Part shown: piece by piece, positions 44,820 through 55,644 of the stretch | Numbering within the stretch: position 1 is the stretch's first letter | Layout: every line of letters begins with the position of its first letter | Assembly (NCBI GenBank): GCA_949987705.1 | Contig: OX465284.1 | Span: 114,001,163-114,065,162 of the forward strand | Direction: 5' to 3' | Length of the DNA stretch: 64,000 bases | DNA from: Thereva unica | Taxonomy: Eukaryota > Arthropoda > Insecta > Diptera > Therevidae | Notes under the pieces: model-generated | The model's database searches: none | What the model was told of the DNA's origin: nothing | What the model saw: only the letters and a program-made list of their open reading frames with translations | Position numbers and translations under genes: made by a program

Positions 44820-44915
44820 TGGCGGTTGGTTTCGGCAGCCCAGAGGTCCTGGATTCGATTCCACGCAGGGTCACAGTACTTTAGCAAAGGGGTTAACGCA
44901 AGGCGATTCTTGCCT
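44820..44915 (+). repeat. Probable tRNA-derived SINE fragment
   Basis: GCCCAGAGGTCCTGGATTCG-ATTCCACGC carries a B-box-like GGATTCGATTCC. The AGAGGTC spacer and the CCACGC word are shared with the 47.5-kb copy (GGTTCGATTCCACGC). The A-box half is degraded. Confidence 0.45.
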
Positions 44916-44929
44916 ACCACAAAGGAGAT

Positions 44930-45040
44930 GACTCTCTGGTATATTCGTAGATGTAGAGGAGACCTTTGACATCACATCTAACGTATCAATCAAATAAACA
45001 GCCAACACAAACGGAATATATGCAGATGTTAACGGACGAC
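44930..45040 (+). pseudogene. Short non-LTR RT fragment (motif A)
   Basis: The plus-strand frame SGIFVDVEETFDITSNVSIK, a stop, then TANTNGIYADV corresponds to RT motif A of R1/LOA/Jockey-like elements ('FLDIEGAFDNTS...'), where the two aspartates coordinate metal. The fragment is short and carries an in-frame stop. Extent on either side is unclear. Confidence 0.5.
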
Positions 45041-45044
45041 CACT

Positions 45045-46770
45045 TGTAGTGCCCGTTAAATATAGCTCGCGGCATAAAAAATGGAAAATGAGCGCCCATG
45101 ATGAATTGGGTTTCAGAATATAAATGAACCGTTTGAGTTTTTACACAAACAGAATGACGTTACTCGCTTGTAGGTAATCTAGACTCTCACAGCGAATGAA
45201 AACAGCGATTTTGAGATTCCCTTCTTTTATGACGTGGGCTCTACCTCATGCAATCAATTTTAGTATTTTTTCATGTTCTCCTTAATTTTCCCTCGATAGG
45301 GATAGGGTAGGGTAGCTTGTTTAACGCTAACCTTTCTTAAATACTCGGTAGGTCACTATCTAAGATCTGAGCTGGGTACGGTGGAATAGCTTATTTGGTG
45401 GCGACGGTACTTTTGGACCTGATACCTCCGACGGGGCACAAAAATCCAAATATAATACAAAAAGTCGCCTTTTGTGCTCCCCCTTAGAACATAATAATTT
45501 TCCATTTATTTTCTTATGTATAAGTCATAAACGTTTTTCCTCCTAATGCTTAGCACGTGACGATTTCTTCTAAAAGCTTAAAATTTCCCCGCACCCCCCC
45601 TCCCCCATTTCGTTTTTGTTTTAACAGAAAAAAATAAATAACGATCGAAATCCACTCAAGTTGCAAATGTTTGTTGATCTCAGCATCGACAGAATTTAAA
45701 ACACATTAAAAATGAAAGTCAAGCAAAGAACGGAAATAGCGAGTTACAGTAATAAAAGGGAGCCCCGAAATTACACTCCCCAAGCTTGTTCCATTGCCCA
45801 TAAACAAGCCCTCCCCACCCTTGTTGCGAAAACATTTCGTTTTTCTCTAAAAAAAAAACATTTCATCCCCCAGCCCGTTCTCTGCGGCTTGTATCCACTA
45901 CCACTACCCCCAGAAACCCCCCTCAACCCCATTCTGTTTACCACCCCCCTGGCCCATGGAAAAGTTTTGCGGGGAGCTATCAGCATATATGTCGTAATTT
46001 AACGTCTTGCATGACATCCCTAACAGCCCCTTCGGTAGCGTAACGGTAATGAAGTAACATTTGTATAACTGGAGCGGATAAAGTACTGTTATACAGCCTC
46101 ACGTAAGTAGCCACCGACATCACACCCCCTCTGGCATGCCCATATGTACGATGGGGTGTATACAGACACCCCTTAAGGATAAGGAAGGAACTTTCTCTCT
46201 TAAGCCGCCTCTGATGTGGAAGGGTGCGCGTCAGGAGGAGCACGGCCGGATTTTGTGCTGGGCAAAAGTTGGCTTACTATGCATGCAACTGGGGTCCACC
46301 GATCCCGAAGTGTTGATGACATAAATTTACAGTTTTTTTTTTTGTGTTAACTTCATCTGATGAGAGGGGATAGATAAAGGAGTGGAGAAATACTGCTTTA
46401 TTTTCGTTTTAAGACAGGATAAATATCCTCTGGCGGAGGAGGGAGAAATTGTTACCTGGCAACAAGCGTATTTCTTCCACATAAACCCCTTGAAATTTAC
46501 GCGATCTCCACCCTATGATACCCCGTCATATGCTCAAGTTCCAATCTGCTAATACCTTTCCACGTGTCTTGATTCTCTTGCTTCAACTTCGTGTCGACAG
46601 CTTTAAAACTCGAGGTTTTCGAACCCGAATCATCTGCTATGCTCTTTGAAGTTCAATCCTCTAACCCAAAAAACCATATAAGGCGAATTTAGTAAGTGTG
46701 AATTTGATTAATTTTCCGAGGTTTTGGATTGGTTTCTCGAGCAGCTGACAGCAACATTTACATGAAGGCA
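45045..46770. other. Unassigned DNA
   Basis: No gene recognised. C-rich patches occur near 45,590-45,607 and 45,895-45,950. GATAGGGATAGGGTAGGGTA lies near 45,295. Confidence 0.45.
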
Positions 46771-46779
46771 ATTTGTTGG

Positions 46780-47157
46780 TTCTGAATCATGCAACAAGAC
46801 CATTCCACACCTTAAACAATTTCCAACTTCCAAACTACTTCGACCCCAAACTTATGACACTGACTTGTCTGACTGTCACGGAACTTGCCGAAGTGATAGG
46901 AATCTCAATTGGGTCATGTCATGAGATTTGGGCAAAAAAGTTAACATGCATCTAGTTCCAGTAAAGTTTGTTTTACGTGCATTGGCTGAAGGGTAGAAAG
47001 GACATCAAGTGAACGTTTGCTAGGAAATAGTTCAACAAGATGACGAAGGTCAAAATATTCAAATCACCGAAAACGGAAGTCGGCTTAACGGATGCGACAT
47101 TGAGACATGAGTTCAATCATGACGGTGTGTTGAATAGGTACAAGAAGTACGTCATTC
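46780..47157 (+). pseudogene. Mariner-like transposase fragment
   Basis: LTVTELAEVIGISIGSCHEI-WAKKL (46,870-46,945) matches the second helix-turn-helix of mariner transposases ('TVRELAEE.GISFGSCH.ILT..L'). In the same or adjacent frame, HQVNVC-EIVQQDDEGQNI, a degraded 'ITGDE' region and CDIET-VQS follow, matching the stretch around the first catalytic aspartate ('VTGDE.W.Y.YD.ETK.QSS'). Several stops are present. The transposase-like DNA may resume after the 54-bp insertion at 47,168-47,221, but I cannot confirm it by motif. Confidence 0.6.
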
Positions 47158-47167
47158 AACACCTCCC

Positions 47168-47221
47168 CCAACTGTTTCCGCCTTATGTCCAATGAAGGAA
47201 TAAAGGAGCATAAAGAAGAAG
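47168..47221 (+). mobile_element. 54-bp non-LTR micro-insertion (family A) with 10-bp TSD
   Basis: AACACCTCCC is present at 47,158-47,167 and 47,222-47,231. The DNA between is only the last about 54 bp of the family-A 3' end: AACTGTTTCCGCCTTATGTC followed by AATGAAGGAATAAAGGAGCA and AAAGAAGAAG. It aligns with 18,503-18,578 in the same orientation. It is an extremely 5'-truncated retrotransposition event, inserted at the edge of the mariner fragment. Confidence 0.85.
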
Positions 47222-47454
47222 AACACCTCCCAAAGCTTTACTAACGATTGTTGCAACAAAAGTTACTTGTAGAACACCAAGTTCTAGTCGCAAAGCTGTT
47301 AAGGGAAGATAGAATAAAAGAATCGCCAGCGCCAAGGCGCGGCTTCACTGCTACGAACACATCCAATACTACCGCGACAAAACGCTGACTTCAGAGATCG
47401 AACCGGAGATAGCCTCCTGCCTCCTAGAGCATTAAAAGGGAGCGACAAAAAGAA

Positions 47455-47575
47455 AGGAATGTTACCTAGAAGAAGAAATACGAAGGGCATTCCGTTGCGT
47501 GGAATCGAACCACAGACCTATAGGATGGTAGTAGGCCGCCTTAATCTCTAGACTCTATACTCCGGCAAGGTTATA
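47455..47575 (-). repeat. tRNA-derived SINE copy
   Basis: Minus strand shows AGTCTAGAGATTAAGGCGG (A-box region), CTACTACCATCCTATAGGTC and GTGGTTCGATTCCACGC (B box), then CCTTCGTATTTCTTCTTC. The order and spacer match the other copies. It sits at the 3' side of the minus-strand endonuclease/RT element. Confidence 0.7.
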
Positions 47576-49000
47576 ACTGTCTGCCTATTGACCGAGTCGA
47601 ACGCTTTTTCATAGCCTATGAAAGCAAGGTACAAGGGGATCGTAACTCCACTATGCCTAGCGTCTTCTAAGCATGCAATCTACTGCCTCACTTATCCTAG
47701 ATAGTAATATATGGGACAAAATTTTGCCCACAGTAGATTGGTAAACAGATGCCTCTCCAGCTGTCACAAATTGTTAGGTCCCCCTTTTTGGGTACTCCAT
47801 ATTATTTCCACGATTGGCTGTAGCGCTTCTGCTATGAGACTTGAGTCGGCTATCAACAATTCTGGCGGGATGATTCTTATTGGATTGCATTGCTGCTGTT
47901 TTCCTGAGGTTCCTGTGCAAGTGAACCATTCAGGGCGGCGAAGAAGTAATCTCTCCATCTTTGGAGTTGCTCCTCGTCGCTGCACAGCCGCCCTCTTAAC
48001 GACACCTTACAGCACCTTACTGTTGCCTGTATTTGACTGGGTTTCCGATTTTTCTGCGAGCTCGTTTATCTGCCGCCTTTGATCACGCCGAACGCTTCTT
48101 TTTACCTCCCGGTGCAATTGGGAGTATACCTATTCAAGTTGGCGACGTTTGTCCGGGCTGCCTGTAGAATTCACGTCATTTTTTGCCAGGCTGTGTCCGA
48201 GATCCAGTGTTGTTGGTATCTTTGGACATAACCGATGCTTGTTTCCACTGCTGTTATAATAGCGCCCTTTGTAGTACTCCTCAGCTCTTCAATATTATTT
48301 TCGTCGGAAACTCTTTGCTGGCTTAAGGTTTGTTGTAGTTTCCCAGCAAATTCTCGCCTTTAGTGCTCTCCCGCAGAAGGTCTACGTTAAACCGTCTACG
48401 GCTTATGCCATCGCGTTGGACGTTTGCTCCCCTAAAGCTCCTGACATCCTCTAGAATAGTTCTCCTTCTGCGGCTGATGCCCACGTGATCTATCTGGTTT
48501 CTCGTCCTACCATCGGGCGATACCCAGATCTCCTTGTGTATCTTCTTGTGACGAAAGTAAGTTCCACCTACCATGAGTTCGTTGGCGCGTAGCATTGGAC
48601 TACGCAGACGCACGGTAATAATCCTCTCAGAAACTGGTGACCAGCTAATGAAGCTGGACCTGGTTAGTTTGATGAGTATTACGCCAACACCACTCCTACG
48701 GTTTTCAGTTTCATTTCTACCAGAATATACGAAGGACTCACAGTTTGGGCAGATATGTTCCCCCGGCATCAGGCCATGTGGTCTCGCTAAGTTCCATGAT
48801 CTTGATTTTATATCGATTCATCTCGTTGAAGACTTCATCCAGCCGTCCATCAGCAAGCAGTGCTCTCACATTCCATGTTCCAGTTCGTATCCTTCGTCGG
48901 AAAGCAAAGGTCATCGTCGCGTTGTCCATCCGGTTCAGAGGCATTGTTTGCCGATTCGTAGCAATGGTATTTTTATGGGAGCGGGTTGCCAACCCTCGGC
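47570..49000 (-). pseudogene. Endonuclease/RT non-LTR retrotransposon (RTE/L2-like), degenerate
   Basis: On the minus strand the order is that of an ORF2. Endonuclease start: TGTWNVRALLADGRLDE...ELSETTW (48,890-48,760). Endonuclease middle: GVGVILIKLTRSSFISWSPV with ERIITVRLRS (48,690-48,590). After a deletion of the catalytic core comes the 3' part, TYFRHKKIHKEIWVSPDGRT followed by RNQIDHVGISRR (48,565-48,480). The linker follows, with DEEQLQRWRDYFFAALNG (47,975-47,920) and PPELL. A CDSWRGICLP segment (RT motif 1) lies near 47,755. A GYEKAFDSVNRQT segment (RT motif A) lies near 47,620-47,580. Stops and frameshifts are frequent. Endonuclease proteins of this type are often annotated as craniofacial development protein 2-like. 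Confidence 0.8.
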
Positions 49001-49009
49001 CTACCCGAC

Positions 49010-52000
49010 TTAAAACTCTGTTTTGTGGCGCAGAGAACTCGCCATTCGACCGTCACCTGTTACGTCCTTCCGAAGAAGTACCCCAAGGGGCACCGCTGGG
49101 AGTTAGGATTAGGACTGCTAAGTGTTCGTCTGCAGTGACTCTTCACAGTTGTCGAGGTCTTTGTTAGCTTTTCTTGTAAGTTTTAATCGCCAATTTCTGT
49201 ACTTTTTGAGTTTCCAACCACCAAAAACCAAATCTAAATAAATCCTAGAATAACGGAAACTCCTAAATGTGCCTCGTACAAACACCACCAATATCGCTAG
49301 ACCCATTGGAGATATACCCAGCCGTTACTTCCGACTTAATTTTAACAACAACCCACTCAGAAGCATATTAATACAAGATCCTTTCAGCATGACCTGCTAA
49401 AAGTACATTTTTTCCCCGACCAGCCTCCATGTTTTCTTCAAGGACCTCTCTCTCTCTCTCTCTCGTCTCGTCATAATTTAGTGTTTCACGCATTAAACTA
49501 GTTTGGAGTGCTCACAACTTCCTGGAACTTCAAGAGGAACAAACATACGTCGGGCTCCACACACACACATAGAACGCGCATATGTATGCGTCCCGGTGTC
49601 CTGTTCCTCCATTAAAGCAACTTTTTCATCGCTTTTAGATCATCCACAAAACTTCAACTTCCTTCCGTTCGTGGAGTAACACTTAGTATGAAATCAATTT
49701 TTTCCTCCTTCGTATTTTTTTTATGATTTTCCTTTGCCAAGGTGTGGCCGTGGTAAATTCGTCGTAATTGATTTCTTATGTTGATCAATTTTAATAATAT
49801 TTTTATGCTTATGTGTGTGCGATGGTAGTAAAGTTGGGAACTAGGATAGGTATGACCTTTATCGAAATGCTATGCGCTGGATTATGTAAGGTGTTTAGTT
49901 ATTTATAGCAATTTTACTCTTATTTTTAGTGGTAAGAAAGCGGATCGTGCCCGTGAGCTATTTACAAAGTGTTCTCGAGTGAATAATATTACCTATGTAT
50001 ATAAAGGATTCTAGGATACCAAAAAAAGCTAAACTTGTAATTCCCAGATGTTAAAGAAGCCAAGATTTGGAATCCACATTACTTTGTGAAAAAATAATCC
50101 ACACTTTTTTTTAAATTTAATCATAAAATCCAATAACTTTTCAAAATGACTCTCCGCGTTAATATGAAATAACATCGCCATCTGTGGTCAATGAAAACAC
50201 TTAACAGTTGCGCCAGGAGCAGCAGCGCCACCAAGCCATCCGCACGTATCATGACCAGAACTCAATTCCAACCCCACACACATATTTACCACTAGACTCT
50301 CCCCTGAATAGGATAAATATTTTCAGGCATTCGACCTGGCACACTTAATTCAAATCACGAAGCCCGCAAATTGGCACAGGTCAAATCAAATCGAAATTAC
50401 ATTCAGTTTACCTATCCGTGTTCGACGCCCGGTACGTTCAAAGCGACCATTTAATGGGGTTGTTAGAAGTGCCGGGAGGGGTGGTACATGGGGATAGTTG
50501 GAGTTGGCTCATCATTGAAATAGAATTAGAGATAGGAAACAAGCAGTCGAGTGTTCCAGGGCGCCTCAATGGCACTATCATACCAATGATGAGGTGCTAA
50601 AAGCAATCATATCCTCTCCACTTCGGCAATCGCCAGCACTGCTAAGCACAACAACAGCAAAAAAACACGATCATCGCCCGACGCGCTTTTTCACCTTTTT
50701 CCCTTTATTCTATTCCGCATGCCGGGCTTCGTGCTGGGAGACCCCCAGGCAATAATTTCCCCTTGCAGGGATACGAGTGTTAACGAAAGTATCCACACTT
50801 TTACCTGGGCTTAATGTGGATTCTTGCTTCTTTGTAGCTCGATTTGATTACTGATCTCATTAGGCAGACATCTGAGTTCCGCACCATTTATCTTGGGAAG
50901 ACAAACGAGCTACTATATCATATTTCGAAGCTGAAGCGTAATAACGCGGAAAATGGGGTATTCCAGCCCCCCCTTCAGGAACAAAAATACTCGGGACCAG
51001 GATGTTGCAGGAAACCCCATTGAATTTTCATTTTTTTTTTCGGGGCGAAGGAAGAGAAGATTACAAGGATAACGAGACCTAACTTGGCTTGGGAAGTGGG
51101 ATGGATGCATGCCATCAGGGATGATTGGTGCATGATTAACTGAGCGGGGATATTTTAGTAGGGGTTTTGAAATTTGACTTAACTTCGGGAATTTTTCAGC
51201 CCCCGCCCAGGAAATGTTCGCCGTTTAGCAAGTTTTTATAATTCGCTTGAAGAGCGTTCAGCGCGGCTTCCTCATTAATATTTCATGCCGGTTTTGTTTA
51301 TTCTTAAAGGTCTTCCACCAGATTTTCGATTCAAAGTTTGGAGAAAAATTTCAATGTATGTTATCGGCGAAGGATCAAACTTCCAAACTTCCAGACTCTT
51401 TCCCCTCTGATTCTAAACATAAATCTGACTGCATAATTCGCTTTTAAAGGTTTCCTCGGGCAGAGGCGGATTTTGATTTTGCCACGACTTACGATTTCCA
51501 ATTCCGAGAGTTCACCCACTGCTCCTACAGAAAGGAAAATACAAATTATCCTGATGCATGTGCCGTGGGTGTACTTCGCCGTGGCTGATGAGCCAGAGGA
51601 TCTTGTTTCACATTATTGGAGAAGCATTAAATGCGAAATTAAATCCCTTGCGTTTTTTTGAATTAGATTTAGCTGAGCGGAGAGAGTTGTAGACGCCGCA
51701 AAGTACTCACAAAATGTACGAATAGTATCCCTAGAATGCCATTTCAAACGCTGAGGACACTATTCCTTTGGAGTAATCTGTAGGAGTACCGAAAAAAATT
51801 CTCCAGGGGTCTTTAGTATAGTGTCATAGGACTCAAAATACACGAAGATGCATGCTTCTGAAGCAAAATATTTTTTTGTCAAGAGGTCACCCCTTAAGCA
51901 CGAAACTTTCCAATTTTTCCGCGTTCTTTGCCTGGGTTTTTGGTTGGTTGGCTTTTCCTGAGACTCTAGTCTTTCACATAAAAAAAAAAGCTTTGAGTGT

Positions 52001-53640
52001 GTTCTAGGCCAACTTAGGAGTGCAGTCGTCTGCTGTCCCAACCTATAAAAAGTAGTACCAAATATTAATAAATCACCCATCATACTACAAAAAAGCACCT
52101 GCGACTGACTAATGGCACACATAAGAAACCCTTGCTTGTTGTTTATTAAGTGTGTTAGGGTACAACTGTTCTGCAGTGATCTGGTAAGAATGACATTCAT
52201 CTGGAGCTCCACAGCCTATTGTTGGCCTTGGCTTCCTGCAGCGTTCACCTCCATATTGGGGCGGTATTTACCCCAGCACTTTGTCGGATTCCGTTCCACA
52301 CCTCGTTGAGCATGCTCAATTCAACCTGGTCTGTTCATTTTGATCACAGCCAGGAGCTCTGGAGTTGTCTAGGGTCTTTGAGAACAAACACCTTCTTACA
52401 AAACACTGCCGGAAGTGTTGTCGGATCATACACCTCGACACGGTTAGGACCGAAGAAGACGACTTCTCCAGAACACTTCCGGGAAAAGACTGAATTTGGC
52501 CTAGTGGATCGGTTTCTTTTATAGCCAGAAAGCTCTGCTGGGTAGGAAGCTTTAAAGCTCCGGAGTGAAGCTTTCAATGAGAGAACACCTTTGTGCTCTA
52601 AAGTTTTTGGAGAGGTTTCCTAGTAACGAATCGTGGTTCTTCTGGTTTCTCAAATTGTATCACGATTTCTGACACTGATCTCTTTGGGGATAACAATAAA
52701 CCTCTTCTAATTGTGGATCATCCCAAGAACTTCTGGTGACTCCAACCACCCCACCTGCTATCATTCACAGGCTTCTTCACCGTTTCCTTTAGCATACTCC
52801 TGACTCCTCATAACTTCAAACCTGTTCTATTCCTCCATGACATGACCCACCCCATGACTGTTTGATAGTACTCAGGAGTAAGGCTGTAGGCCATCAACAC
52901 TTTAATAACAATCAAAACTTAACCTAACTCAATCCCGAAACTGATTTCTCTTTGTCCAATTACGTTTGTTGCGGTACAAAACTCCTCTAATTAATCCATC
53001 TCGAGGCGAGTAAACATGGTTTGATAAATGAAGTAAAGCGCTCGGCGATTTCCTCATAACAAATTAGAAGGTTGGACGCTCTCAAAAAGAGGATGTATAA
53101 TTCGCAATTTAGTTGAAGTATGCCTTAAGAGTCGTGACCCCCCAAAAAATCAGGATTACAAATGTCTACCAGACGAATGGTAATATCATAAAAACCGCCT
53201 GCTAGTATTTCATCTGTCTGGACCACGCCTTCCTACACTTGTGCTCATGAAACATATTGCGTATGGATATTAATATTTCTTTGGAGAATTTGGTGTGTTT
53301 TTTATCTTTAATGTTTAACTTAAAGTTGAGATTATGATAAAAAAATCTCTTAAGTAGTTTTGTGGTGCTTACAAGGACCTCCTCCGCCGGTGAAATCTGT
53401 TACTGTCTGACAGCCGAAACAAGAAGACGAATAATCCTCGACCTCGATCCCAGTCAATGCGAGGGCAGCAAAAAACGAACACCAGCAATTATCGCGCCGA
53501 AAGACAAATTGTTGCAAATTAACAGAATCCACCATAAAACAAAATTGCTACTTACCACGCCACCAACAAAATTAGGGTTGAAACAAGCGAATTCCTGAGC
53601 CCTACGACCACCCCTTTCTTATCGCAGCGCCCTAAGCAGT
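49010..53640. other. Unassigned DNA
   Basis: No gene recognised. A (CT)n microsatellite lies at about 49,447-49,465. A 150-codon minus-strand frame at 51,760-52,212 and a 101-codon plus-strand frame at 52,219-52,524 are not recognised. A palindrome TGAGCATGCTCA sits at about 52,307-52,318. 50,140-50,800 is GC-richer unique DNA. Confidence 0.45.
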
Positions 53641-53669
53641 CCCGAAGGAGCACCGCCACCCCCGGAGAG

Positions 53670-53800
53670 GCGGAGGCCCAAATTGATATGCCCCACTTAA
53701 ATCGATACCAGAGCAATTAATCGGGATTAATTATTCGCTGTGGCATTTCGGCACTGCTCCAGGACTAAAGGGATATTAATTTAACGGTCAAAAGTGCACA
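53670..53800. promoter_or_regulatory. Possible homeodomain-site cluster (weak)
   Basis: CAATTAATCGGGATTAATTATTCG (written in parts: CAATTAATC, GGGATTA, ATTAATTATTC; about 53,714-53,738) combines TAAT cores and a GGATTA (bicoid/Otx-type) site. GATATTAATTTAACGG follows at about 53,771. Such clusters occur in insect enhancers but also arise by chance in AT-rich DNA. Confidence 0.15.
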
Positions 53801-55200
53801 GAATTTGTTCCAATGAACACCTTGAAAGGGTAAACACAGGTAGCCCCCGCCCCCTCCGGCCGACCTCACATTCTCAGTCCCATTCAGACAGATATTGCCC
53901 TTGGCCCCTCAACGACTGTGAATGGGGGTCATGTGAACTTCCCCTGTTTTATCACACAAACATCGGAGGGGGGCCTACCCCCCGAATCGCTGCGAATATT
54001 GGATTTGTTGAATGAAATGAGCTTTTGGCAAACAATTCCCTATTGACTTAGGACTCTCTGTTTGTATTGTATCTTTTCAATTCGGCAGAACTGGTTGAGG
54101 CCGTGTCGCCTCAAATTGTGGAGGGGTTGTTACTCGCGCTGCCTCCGAACGCTGCTGTCCAAAAGGGAAATTGTGCCATATTTATTCCCTTTGGTGATGA
54201 TCCAGTGCCGTACACAGCACACCATGGTACCTGGGGGACGTGCGTAGCAGGAGGTCGGATGGCAGTTATCTGTCTCTCTCTGTGTATTTGTCAGTCACCG
54301 CATTATATAATGGCTTACCTGGATTTAAGTGCTTGATCAGAGATGAGCTTTGTCGTGCTATTTGGAAAGTGGATAAATACGTCTACATTTTCAAGTCATT
54401 GACTTGGACTAGAGAGTATCAGGGGGACTTTTCAGGGGTTTGTTGATTGTTTTGTTTATAGCGGTGCTTAAATACGTTTTGAGCTAAAGGTTTGGGAAAT
54501 TGACGTTTAAGAATGCATCAATGAAGACTAGGTAGGTAGGGTAGGGAGATAGGTAAAGGCGACAGGCCCATTCAAGGACACATTTGTTGTTGAAAGTGAC
54601 CCAATTACCAGTGAAAAGTGACCCTGTACCTCCTGAGCAAGGAAAAGAGCTCTTTTGGACCAAATATGACCCGATGAGGCGTTATAAAGACCGCATCTAA
54701 TGTCTTGATACCAACCTAACAATTCGATAACAGTGGCTGCAAGCCTTAGGTTCGTATGCATTACTAAGCAGGCTTCGCAGTGCCGCTTGGAAGACCCTGG
54801 CACCATTAGAAGGAGATAAGACCGCACTCTTTACACCAAAATTCGATTTGGATTCATTTGGGTTTAGAACTAAGTCGTAACTCGAAATCGAAGGCTGGGT
54901 TAGAATTGGGTTTCGACGTCATGTAGTCGGATGGACTATACCTAGTGATATAGAGAGGGCAGTATATTGCTGCATTCAGCCTTTCTAGGATAATCGTACA
55001 TTTTCACGATCGCTGACCGATTCAACAGTACCTAGCTAAACCCATTGATACCTGATGTTTCCCATGATTCGAGGTACCACATACTACAGATGAAGGCACG
55101 GAATTTGAATCTAAACTATTGAACTCCTAACTTTTACAAAACGGCTACAATCCAACCGACGGCATGATTAAACGATGCGGTAGTCACCGAATTAATGCAA
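53800..55200. other. Unassigned DNA
   Basis: No gene recognised. Short frames at 53,794-54,446 are on GC-richer DNA and not recognisable. The 99-codon minus-strand frame at 54,528-54,827 has no known motif. Confidence 0.45.
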
Positions 55201-55204
55201 CCGC

Positions 55205-55640
55205 CTTGGTGATCCGAGCTGTTGGAATGATCACATATTCTTAGGTGATCATGGGTGGACCGATCTCTTAAGATCTTGGGTATAAGTCTATCTGAGGATC
55301 TACAATGGATTGATCACGTATTTTTGGGTGGACCGATCACATAATTTTGGCTGATCACATATTCTCAGCGATCCCCTAACATCTTGGATCGACTAATCTC
55401 TTAATATCTTGGGTATAAGTTTAGCTGAGGATCTGCGATGGAAAGATCAGATATTCTTGGGTAGGCCGATCTCTTCACACCTTGAATAGAACTCTATCTG
55501 AGGATCTACGATGAAAAGAACACTCTCACTTGGGGAGATCGATCCCTTAACAGTTTGAGTAGAACGATCTCTTAACATCTTGGGTATAACTCCATTTGAG
55601 GATCTGCAATGGAATGATCACATATTCTAAATCGCCAAAC
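55205..55640. repeat. Degenerate minisatellite
   Basis: The phrase CTTGGGTATAA-TCTATCTGAGGATCT-CAATGGA-TGATCACATATTCTT recurs in variants. GAGGATCT occurs at 55,294, 55,427, 55,500 and 55,598 (spacing 133, 73 and 98 bp). GACCGATCTCTTAA-ATCTTGG and GATCACATATTC words are interleaved. Unit length is about 70-100 bp with insertions. No coding content. Confidence 0.7.
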
Positions 55641-55644
55641 CTAC

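Noticed and set aside
47711..48082. 123-codon plus-strand frame
   Set aside because: It lies opposite the minus-strand RT region of the non-LTR element, which explains the open frame.
48573..49167. Two plus-strand frames of 140-146 codons
   Set aside because: Both are complements of the endonuclease domain read on the minus strand.
51760..52212. 150-codon minus-strand frame as a real gene
   Set aside because: Longest frame in the window, but no motif, no credible domain and no splice context could be seen, so it is not called.
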